This document shows, piece after piece, positions 54,074 through 60,096 of a stretch of 64,000 nt of DNA (position 1 is its first letter; every line of letters begins with the position of its first letter). The notes below the pieces were generated by a model. It made no database searches and was not told the origin of the DNA. It was given only the letters and a program-made list of their open reading frames with translations. The translations under genes and the position numbers were made by a program. Origin of the DNA: Anaerolineales bacterium (lineage in GTDB: Bacteria > Chloroflexota > Anaerolineae > Anaerolineales > Villigracilaceae); NCBI GenBank assembly GCA_014860745.1, contig JACZJC010000078.1, forward strand, positions 115,144 to 179,143, given 5' to 3'.

Positions 54074-54343
54074 GCCCAACGGGCTTGTGCCCCGAAGGGG
54101 TATTACGACATCGTCCCCGAGCGGAACGAGTGGGATACCTGCGCTGGGGCGGGCGGCGGAACGCCGTCCGACTGGGAAAAGGCTGAGGCGCAGAAAAATG
54201 CTAAGGTGTAGAAAACTGCTTGAGATTTGCGCACGCCGTCCCTACGGGCGGCAGTCCCCAGCGCGTGTCCTCGGCGCTCTTCCGAGGGTCAGGCCGTTCG
54301 CCCCGCGGAGCGTAGCGAAGACGGGGTGCACGCTTTGTTAGGC
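54074..54343 (-). other. attC-like recombination site 1
   Basis: Read on the minus strand the segment starts GCCTAAC (54343-54337) and ends GTTGGGC (54080-54074), the paired core sites of an integron attC. The next bases AAAGCGTGCACCCC face GGGGCACAAGCCC; they pair with one unpaired extra base, as in attC arms. The length (270) is above the usual 57-150 range. Its middle shares long stretches with site 2 (for example ctgccgcccgtagggacggc). From 54344 to 54464 nothing else is seen. Confidence 0.6.
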
Positions 54344-54464
54344 AACCGACACGGAATGTAAGACTCGATTGCAACAAAAAGACTCCGCCGCTAACTTGAC
54401 AAGATTTTTACACACAACTGTATCTTTCGCAATTGACAAAAAGCATGAATTACTAAAACACTGA

Positions 54465-54836
54465 TTAATCAAAAGCCTTACTCCCTTGAAGTGGTGTCAG
54501 ACGTCCAATTAGGAAATAATCAACATCGGCAGGTATAAATGGGCGACCACTGACGATAGAAATATTTGGGCGTATGCGTGCGACCCCAACATGACCACCT
54601 ATCTTTTCGATTTCATAAATTGTGTCACCGCTATGACGTGGCGATGCAACCATGAGTTCAACAAGTTCGTTATTGTGTTGGAATGGCGTCACCACTTTAA
54701 GCAGTAAATATTCATCTGCCCAGTTTGGAAGATTTGGACCTGGGATGAATCCGACAAAATCGACGAGTACACGATTTTGACCATCTGGTCCTTCAAAATT
54801 CCAGGGTTCTCCGACAAGTAATTCGTAACGACTCAT
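54465..54836 (-). CDS. Cassette-borne protein of unknown function
   Basis: A 123-residue protein, not recognised, located between the two attC-like sites, as a typical cassette open frame. It starts MSRYELLVGEPWNFEGPDGQ and appears beta-rich, with VDFVGFIPGPNLP and GRPFIPADVDYFLIGRLTP. No signal peptide or helix-turn-helix is seen. The start codon lies 17 bases from the attC-like core site, with only a weak ribosome binding site (CTGAAAA). Integron cassettes often carry such orphan proteins. The gene is probably real because it fills the cassette exactly. Confidence 0.6.
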   Translation of the reverse strand: MSRYELLVGEPWNFEGPDGQNRVLVDFVGFIPGPNLPNWADEYLLLKVVTPFQHNNELVELMVASPRHSGDTIYEIEKIGGHVGVARIRPNISIVSGRPFIPADVDYFLIGRLTPLQGSKAFD

Positions 54837-54853
54837 AATTTTTCAGAAAGGTT

Positions 54854-55023
54854 GCCTAACGGTTTGCATTACCTGCGCTGGGGCAGGGACGGCGAAGCCG
54901 TCCAGCCAGAAAAATGCTAAGGCGTGAAAAATGCTTGGGATGTGCGCACGCCGTCCCTACGGGCGGCAGTCCCCAGCGTCAGGCCGCTCGCCCCGCGTAG
55001 ACAGGGTGCACGCTTTGTTGGGT
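54854..55023 (-). other. attC-like recombination site 2
   Basis: On the minus strand it starts ACCCAAC (55023-55017) and ends GTTAGGC (54860-54854). The arms AAAGCGTGCACCCTG and CAGGTAATGCAAACC pair with an extra unpaired base. Length 170. The central part repeats that of site 1. Together they bound the 123-residue gene. Confidence 0.65.
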
Positions 55024-55036
55024 GCGATTAGTTTTA

Positions 55037-56440
55037 TCACTGTTTTCGCCAATCCTGAAATCTCTTACCTTGCATATAACATGTTGAGGCAGTTCGTGTT
55101 CCAGGAACTCTGGCAATCAATTCTCTTTCAACCAATTTTCTGAAAATGTCCTTGATAATATAATCAGCGTGAACATGACAAATTTCACGCGCTTCCTTAT
55201 TCTTAATTGTTTCGTGAGTTTCCAAATATTCTAGGATAATTGTTTCAGGGCTGGCAAGTGGTTCGTGTTTAATAGTGACAAGAACGCTCGATTCTAAATT
55301 TTCGATAATTGGTTCTTTCAATCCCAGATTAACCATTGCGGCAAATGCTGTATTAAGACCTTCTCCGACATCCTTATTTGGAGGCGTTGGAAATTTATTG
55401 ATAAGCCTGACTATTTGTCCATTCCGAGAAAACCGTTCATCAAGAATATTCTCTGGCGTTACATGGGCTGGTAATCTTCCTGGGCTTTGAATTTCTATGC
55501 GATTGTCAAAAACCCTGATATGAATATCATCTGCAATGCTGTAATCTCTATGTATAACAGCGTTTGTAATAATTTCATGTAAGGTTTCAGGCGGATAAAC
55601 TATATCTTCAATGCTCTTATCTCCTAACCGACCAGTATCTTGAACAGTTTTAATTGTAGTTTCTACTGCTTCTCTAATTTGCTGATACAAGTGACCTTCT
55701 ATGGTTTTTGGGTCAAAAGCCAATACTTCTCTTGTTCCAACTCTCTCTTTGGTTTTATAACGGTAAATTTTTATCCCGCACCTTTTAGGTAGCAGGGCTT
55801 GAGGTTCGTCAGCAAATAATAATATACCTGCAACTGTTGGCTTGTCCTCAATAATTAATTGTTGCTTTCTAAGCCAGTCTTCTGGTTCCGCCGTTGGTAT
55901 GATTGCAAACATAAATTCAATAATTGGAGTTGAATTCGTTATGACTTGAATTGCACCATTTAAGGGTTCAGATTCAAAGGAAGAAAGTCCTTTTGTGTAC
56001 TCTAATTGTTTTAGAGCCTCTTTGGTGGCGACTGGAAGACTTTGAGCACCCCGTCTAATGTAAGGAATTCCATCTGTTGCCTTTTTGATGTCTCTGGTTT
56101 TCTTTATCTCTACTTTTAGAACTAACCCTTGCTCTGTCTCCGACGACAAAAATATATATTGGAAATCTGCGCCGAGCGGGAAGAGACTTTCAAAAACTTG
56201 CAAATGGCTATTTGCTTCTTCTTGATTAATAAACCCATGCCACTCTCTATGTTTATCAGGGATAATTTCATCTATGCCAATATATAACTCACCGCCATCA
56301 GCATTCGCAAAAGCAGAAATTGCGACTGATAAACTGGAAGGTTTTATTCTCTTTGATTTCAGATCGAGAAAGTGACCTTCTTCATACGCTAATATTTTTT
56401 GTATCTGTGCTATATTAACTTTTTCAATTGAGATTGGCAT
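55037..56440 (-). CDS. AlbA_2 (Schlafen-like)/HATPase protein in a probable cassette
   Basis: A 467-residue protein. The N-terminus (about 15-130) matches AlbA_2: EEGHFLDLKSKRI, AFANADGGELYIGIDE and YIRRGAQSLPV. The centre (about 270-370) resembles a GHKL-type ATPase of the HATPase_c_4 group: HEIITNAVIHRDY, DNRIEIQSPGRLP, FPTPPNKDVGEGLNTA. The C-terminus looks winged-helix-like. Proteins of this type are called RecG-like regulators and occur in defence contexts. The gene is visibly richer in A/T than the neighbours and sits between an attC-like site and a simple core site (56458-56464), which suggests transfer as a cassette. Confidence 0.8.
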   Translation of the reverse strand: MPISIEKVNIAQIQKILAYEEGHFLDLKSKRIKPSSLSVAISAFANADGGELYIGIDEIIPDKHREWHGFINQEEANSHLQVFESLFPLGADFQYIFLSSETEQGLVLKVEIKKTRDIKKATDGIPYIRRGAQSLPVATKEALKQLEYTKGLSSFESEPLNGAIQVITNSTPIIEFMFAIIPTAEPEDWLRKQQLIIEDKPTVAGILLFADEPQALLPKRCGIKIYRYKTKERVGTREVLAFDPKTIEGHLYQQIREAVETTIKTVQDTGRLGDKSIEDIVYPPETLHEIITNAVIHRDYSIADDIHIRVFDNRIEIQSPGRLPAHVTPENILDERFSRNGQIVRLINKFPTPPNKDVGEGLNTAFAAMVNLGLKEPIIENLESSVLVTIKHEPLASPETIILEYLETHETIKNKEAREICHVHADYIIKDIFRKLVERELIARVPGTRTASTCYMQGKRFQDWRKQ

Positions 56441-56457
56441 ATTTTATTCCTTAAAGC

Positions 56458-56493
56458 ACCCAACTAGGGTTTATACAGCTGGCTGTATAAACC
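56458..56493. other. Integron-type core site and perfect hairpin
   Basis: On the minus strand GTTGGGT (56464-56458) is a core site in the same sense as the attC-like sites and marks the upstream edge of the AlbA_2 cassette. Next to it GGGTTTATACAG (56466-56477) and CTGTATAAACCC (56482-56493) form a perfect 12-bp stem with a four-base loop. A further TATACAGC occurs at 56512. This could be an attI-like or other recombination site; no integrase gene is near. Confidence 0.4.
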
Positions 56494-56557
56494 CTTATAT
56501 TTTATTATACAGCCGCCAAAAGGAAGGGGCAAGCAAATGGAACAACCTCATTAACCA

Positions 56558-56639
56558 TTCCAATCCCCAACTACCAATCCCCAACTACCAATCCCCAGTC
56601 TCCAATCTCCAGTCTCCAATTATCAATTACCAATTACCC
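56558..56639. repeat. Low-complexity repeat of the CCAATCCCCAACTA/CCAATTACC type
   Basis: Near-tandem words (ccaatccccaacta, ccagtctccaatctccagt, caattaccaattacc). The repeat overlaps the stop codon of the YbaK gene, whose last codons run into it, and fills the space toward the cassette edge. Confidence 0.7.
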
Positions 56640-57116
56640 ACCCCCCTCCCTCACCGTCAAATTCACCACAATCGCCTTGCTCGCCATCACCAGATTCTCG
56701 GGCGTGATCATGATCTCTTCACCCCATTGCCCCGCCCCCGTGCCGAGGATCGGTTCGTCCATCAGACTCGCCTCGAGGAAGGTTCTGAATCCTTCTGGCT
56801 GCCAGCCAAAGGCGGGGATCGAACCGATCAGATAACCAGTCGTTTCCTTTACCGCTTCGGGTTTCGCCATCTGAATATTGCGCGAACCGATCACCTTCTT
56901 CAAATTCCCCGAGATGGCATTCTGGTCGCCGCCCAGCATCACCAGCGCCCGCTCGCCCGTATCCGCCTCGAAGATCAACGTCTTCACCGCCTGCCGTTCC
57001 GAAATTCCCAGCGCCCGCGCCGCATTCGCCGCGCCTTTCTCCGTCTCGGGCGAAAAACTGCGCGCCTCATACGGGATGTTGTGCAGGTCCAGATACAAAT
57101 GAGCGGGTAGTTTCAT
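56634..57116 (-). CDS. YbaK/ProX-family aminoacyl-tRNA deacylase
   Basis: A 160-residue protein of the YbaK/EbsC (Cys-tRNA(Pro) deacylase) superfamily. The start MKLPAHLYLDLHNIPYEARS at 57116 has AAGGA ten bases upstream; the longer frame reads through a fold-back repeat. Motifs: ARALGISERQAVKTLIFEAD, LVMLGGDQNAISGNLKKVIG, and GYLIGSIPAFGW. Typically it hydrolyses mischarged tRNA. The stop codon comes from a low-complexity repeat. Confidence 0.9.
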   Translation of the reverse strand: MKLPAHLYLDLHNIPYEARSFSPETEKGAANAARALGISERQAVKTLIFEADTGERALVMLGGDQNAISGNLKKVIGSRNIQMAKPEAVKETTGYLIGSIPAFGWQPEGFRTFLEASLMDEPILGTGAGQWGEEIMITPENLVMASKAIVVNLTVREGGG

Positions 57117-57155
57117 AAATAGATTCCTTTGCAGTAACTTCTCAGCCACAGACCA

Positions 57156-57268
57156 TGTCGCTGCGAGGCGTTCTTGGTTTTGCCGAAGCAGTCTCCTAAC
57201 GACAGGAGCTTGCTTCGTCGGAAAGAACAAGAACCCTCCTCGCACAGTGTCCCTTTTGGGGAGCGACA
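57156..57268. repeat. Fold-back (MITE-like) inverted repeat element
   Basis: TGTCGCTGCGAGGCG... on the left returns as a complement on the right: the arms 57160-57198 and 57205-57245 match imperfectly (TTCTTGGTTTTGCCGAAGCA against TTCTTGTTCTTTCCGACGAAGCA). TGTCGCT also recurs as AGCGACA at 57262-57268. It contains no gene and lies upstream of the YbaK start. Similar TGTCATTGCGAG-type repeats occur widely in bacteria; another is at 58635. Confidence 0.65.
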
Positions 57269-57363
57269 TCGCTGAGCCGTTACCCTTTGTAAATGATTTT
57301 ATGACTTTGTCTTATCCAGCAGGGTTGCCCCTTGGAGACTGTTTCCTAAGTACACGCATTCGA

Positions 57364-57442
57364 CGGACAACACGGACAAACACAGACTTTTCAAAAGGTT
57401 TTCCGTGCGCGAAGCGTCCGTTCGTTCCGCGTAGTCCGTGTC
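57364..57442. repeat. Low-complexity repeat of the ACACGGACAA/GTCCGTGTCC type
   Basis: Words such as ggacaacac, ggacaaacac and, on the other strand, gtccgtgtcc occur at both ends of an 80-base segment. It belongs to the 57117-57564 stretch, which has no gene; apart from this and the fold-back element nothing else is seen there. Confidence 0.55.
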
Positions 57443-57564
57443 CAAAAAATAGAGTTAAGAAACGGTCTGTTAGGTTTGCAGACATATTTGCTCCGGCTGG
57501 GCGGGTCGCTTTACGGTTTGCAGGGAGAATATTTCGGTCAGCGCGCGAATGTCCATCGGGCGAA

Positions 57565-58488
57565 TCATGCCTTCCGCGAGGCAAGATAAATACCCGTCAG
57601 AATGAACACACCGCCGATCAGCGTCGCCGCGGTCGGCGTTTCATTCAAAAGAAAAAACGCCAAAATCGCCGAACCGATCGGTTCGCCCAGCGTCGTCACC
57701 GCCACCAGCGCGGCCGGCAGATATTTCAACGCCCAATTATAGGTCGAATGACCCACCAGTTGCGGCAGGATCGCCAGCAAAAGGATCCACCCGTAGGTTT
57801 TGGGCGCGAGCCCGAACGGCGAATTTCCAGAAGCGAACAGGATCACGATCAACACCATCGCGGCCATCCCGTACACCAAAAAAATGTAGGGTACCAGCGA
57901 CATCCCCGCCCGCAGTTTCCTGCCGATGATCAGATACCCCGTCACCGCCCATGCCCCGGCCAGCGCCAGGAAGTTGCCCCACATTGCCCGTCCCTGCAGG
58001 ATTTGTCCCAGCGCCGGGCAGGATAATCCTTTCTCCCAAACACACGCATCCGACAACCCGATAATTGCTCCCCCCGCGATGGACAGTCCCAACCCGATCA
58101 CAGCCGTCCGCGCCAGATGCTCCTTCAACAGCAGCTGCGAAAGCAGCGCCACCCATAGCGGCCCCGTGGCTACGAACACCACCGAGCTGGCCACGCTCGT
58201 ATATTCCAGCGAAGTGATCCACGTCGCAAAATGCACGGCCAGGAAAATGCCCGAGAAAACACCCAGCAGGATTTCGTTCCGCGTGAAGCGTTTTATTTCC
58301 TCGCGATGTTGAGTCAACGCAATCGGGGTCAATATCGCGGTTGCAAACGTCAATCTCAATGCGGCGATCACCAGCGAAGGCGCGCCGTCGTTCTGTGCAA
58401 AGCGGATAAAAATGCTCGCGGTCGAAACCGCGAGGATGGCAATCAACAGGGCAAAAGGCAGGAATAGGCGGGCGCGCGTCTCGGTCAT
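57565..58488 (-). CDS. EamA/DMT-superfamily transporter
   Basis: A 307-residue membrane protein with ten hydrophobic helices and two EamA repeats. Typical features: FIRFAQNDGAPSLVIAALRL near the N-terminus and STYNWALKYLPAALVAVTTL then EPIGSAILAFFLLNE near the C-terminus. Family members export amino acids or other metabolites; the substrate is unknown. It stands alone on the minus strand. Confidence 0.9.
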   Translation of the reverse strand: MTETRARLFLPFALLIAILAVSTASIFIRFAQNDGAPSLVIAALRLTFATAILTPIALTQHREEIKRFTRNEILLGVFSGIFLAVHFATWITSLEYTSVASSVVFVATGPLWVALLSQLLLKEHLARTAVIGLGLSIAGGAIIGLSDACVWEKGLSCPALGQILQGRAMWGNFLALAGAWAVTGYLIIGRKLRAGMSLVPYIFLVYGMAAMVLIVILFASGNSPFGLAPKTYGWILLLAILPQLVGHSTYNWALKYLPAALVAVTTLGEPIGSAILAFFLLNETPTAATLIGGVFILTGIYLASRKA

Positions 58489-58634
58489 CGGTCATCCTGA
58501 ATATATTTGATATTTGTATAAAAATTGTCCAAATTCTTGCGGGCTTGCGGGTTGGGGTGTAAAATCGAATTATATAATACCCGCGCCAAAATAAGTGCAG
58601 TTGTAAGCGTGGCGGGTATACGCTCACCTGCGAA

Positions 58635-58680
58635 TGTCATTGCGAGCCGCCGCTTCTGCCTTTTGGCGGCATGGCAATCT
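58635..58680. repeat. TGTCATTGCGAG-type interspersed repeat
   Basis: TGTCATTGCGAG (58635-58646), a GCCGCC...GGCGGC hairpin and GCAATCT at the end form the layout of a repeat family known from many bacterial genomes. It lies in the leader region between a TATAAT (58573-58578) and the superoxide dismutase start. Confidence 0.6.
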
Positions 58681-58763
58681 CCCCTCTCCAAACAAACGGG
58701 AATTGCTCTTGCGCGAACTGTCTTGTGAACCAAATCTCATCCAACCATATCAAGGAGAACCTC

Positions 58764-59369
58764 ATGGCTTTTGAACTTCCCAAACTTGCATACGCCTACG
58801 ACGCCCTGGAGCCGCACATCGACGCGCGCACCATGGAGATTCATCTCACCAAACATCACCAGGCCTACATCACCAACTTGAACGGCGCCGTCGAAAAAAC
58901 CCCCGAACTCGCGGGCAAATCCCTGGTGGAGATGCTCGGCAATTTGAGCGCCGCCCCCGAAGCCGTTCGTAATGTCGTCCGCAACCACGGCGGCGGCACC
59001 TACAACCACAATCTCTTCTGGGAGATCATGGGACCCAAAGCTGGCGGCGCGCCAAAGGGCGAACTCGCCAAGGCCATCGATGCATCCTTCACTTCCTTCG
59101 ATAACTTCAAAGCTGAATTCACAACTTCCGCCTCAACCCGCTTCGGCTCAGGCTGGGCCTGGCTGGTCAAGAAGGGCAGCGGCCTTGCTGTGGTCTCCAC
59201 TGCCAATCAGGATAGCCCCCTCTCCGACGGCCTGACCCCCATCATGGGCATTGATGTCTGGGAACATGCCTACTACCTCAATTATCAGAACCGCCGCCCG
59301 GATTACATCGCCGCCTTCTGGAATGTGATCAACTGGGATGCGGTTGCCGAAAAATTCGCCGAAAAGTAA
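58764..59369 (+). CDS. Superoxide dismutase (Fe/Mn type)
   Basis: A 201-residue enzyme. The start [20 protein letters not shown] at 58764 follows AAGGAGAACCTC. Metal ligands: His in [10 protein letters not shown], His in [10 protein letters not shown], and Asp/His in [11 protein letters not shown]. Metal choice (Fe or Mn) cannot be fixed from sequence. It removes superoxide in the cytoplasm. A terminator follows. Confidence 0.95.
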   Translation: MAFELPKLAYAYDALEPHIDARTMEIHLTKHHQAYITNLNGAVEKTPELAGKSLVEMLGNLSAAPEAVRNVVRNHGGGTYNHNLFWEIMGPKAGGAPKGELAKAIDASFTSFDNFKAEFTTSASTRFGSGWAWLVKKGSGLAVVSTANQDSPLSDGLTPIMGIDVWEHAYYLNYQNRRPDYIAAFWNVINWDAVAEKFAEK

Positions 59370-59389
59370 ATTCAACCACCTGCCCAAAC

Positions 59390-59424
59390 ACGCTCACGGA
59401 TATCGAATCCCTGAGCGTTTTTCT
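59390..59424 (+). terminator. Terminator after superoxide dismutase
   Basis: ACGCTCA (59390-59396) and TGAGCGT (59412-59418) pair, with GGAT/ATCC extending the stem inside, and TTTTTCTTTTCC follows. Confidence 0.8.
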
Positions 59425-59430
59425 TTTCCT

Positions 59431-59554
59431 GTAACCTGCAACCTTGAACCTGCAACCTGCCACCTGCAACCTGCAACCTGCCACCTGCAACCTTGAACCT
59501 GCAATCTTGAACCTGCAACCTGCAACCTTGAACCTGCAACCTGACACCTTCAAC
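59431..59554. repeat. Low-complexity repeat of the ACCTGCAACCTTGA type
   Basis: About ten imperfect tandem words (aacctgcaacctgccacctgc, aaccttgaacctgc) cover 124 bases between the superoxide dismutase terminator and the ferredoxin promoter. There are no unique spacers, so it is not a CRISPR array. Confidence 0.85.
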
Positions 59555-59561
59555 ACCGCCC

Positions 59562-59589
59562 TTGTCACAAAAACAAACAACGATATAAT
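59562..59589 (+). promoter_or_regulatory. Predicted promoter of the ferredoxin gene
   Basis: TTGTCA (59562-59567), 16-base spacer and perfect TATAAT (59584-59589); the ferredoxin ribosome binding site is 30 bases further. The low-complexity repeat ends just before the -35 element. Confidence 0.7.
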
Positions 59590-59632
59590 AGCATCGTTCC
59601 ACTTGTCTAATATCCCACAAGGAGATCCTCTT

Positions 59633-60046
59633 ATGACCCACATTATTACCAGCTTATGCGTTCGCGACCGTGGCTGCATCGAAGTCTGTCCCGTTGAGTG
59701 TATGATCCCCGGCACTCCCCTTGCCGAATGGCCCTGGATCTACATCGACCCGGACACCTGCATCGATTGCGGCGCCTGTGTTCCGGAATGTCCCTATGCT
59801 GCCATCTTCCCCGAAGATGAAGTCCCCGCCGCGTATACCGCGAAGGGCGGCGAATACATCAGCAACGTCGGTCTTACCGGCCACTTCGAAGGCACCAACC
59901 ATCACGGCAAACCGATCGTTCTCGATACCGTTCGTCAGCTCGCGGCCGGTGAAGTTGTAGACCTCACCCCCGATATCAAACCCAATTATGATTTCTTCAA
60001 AGGCGGCCCGGGCTACGGCGCGAAAGATAACGACCAGGGCTTGTAA
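59633..60046 (+). CDS. Ferredoxin (two-cluster type)
   Basis: A 137-residue ferredoxin. The start MTHIITSLCVRDRGCIEVCP at 59633 follows AAGGAG. Cluster ligands: CVRDRGCIEVCPVEC and CIDCGACVPECP. The pattern (Cys-x5-Cys-x3-CysPro, and Cys-x2-Cys-x2-Cys-x3-CysPro) is typical of ferredoxins with one [3Fe-4S] or [4Fe-4S] and one [4Fe-4S] cluster. The C-terminal part (about 60-137) lacks Cys and is not a known domain. It is an electron carrier with unknown partners; a terminator follows. Confidence 0.92.
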   Translation: MTHIITSLCVRDRGCIEVCPVECMIPGTPLAEWPWIYIDPDTCIDCGACVPECPYAAIFPEDEVPAAYTAKGGEYISNVGLTGHFEGTNHHGKPIVLDTVRQLAAGEVVDLTPDIKPNYDFFKGGPGYGAKDNDQGL

Positions 60047-60063
60047 GTAAAAATTAGATCGAA

Positions 60064-60091
60064 AGGCCGGGCGAAACGCCCGGCCTTTTTT
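60064..60091 (+). terminator. Terminator after ferredoxin
   Basis: AGGCCGGGCG and CGCCCGGCCT form a ten-pair stem with a three-base loop followed by a six-base T-run. It lies between the convergent ferredoxin and SEDS-PBP genes. Confidence 0.92.
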
Positions 60092-60096
60092 GATTC

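Noticed and set aside
54027..54341. Plus-strand open frame of about 100 residues in the attC-like region
   Set aside because: It lies wholly within the structured recombination site and shows no protein-like pattern.
57117..57269. N-terminal extension of the YbaK reading frame
   Set aside because: It reads through a fold-back repeat; the ATG at 57116 has AAGGA and fits the family start.
58671..58763. N-terminal extension of superoxide dismutase
   Set aside because: It reads through an interspersed repeat; the ATG at 58764 has AAGGAG and the normal SOD N-terminus.
59431..59554. Tandem repeat considered as a CRISPR array
   Set aside because: The words are 10-14 bases, imperfect and without unique spacers; no cas genes are near.
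59444..59632. N-terminal extension of the ferredoxin reading frame
   Set aside because: It is a translation of the low-complexity repeat (LQPATCN pattern) and of the promoter; the ATG at 59633 has a proper ribosome binding site.
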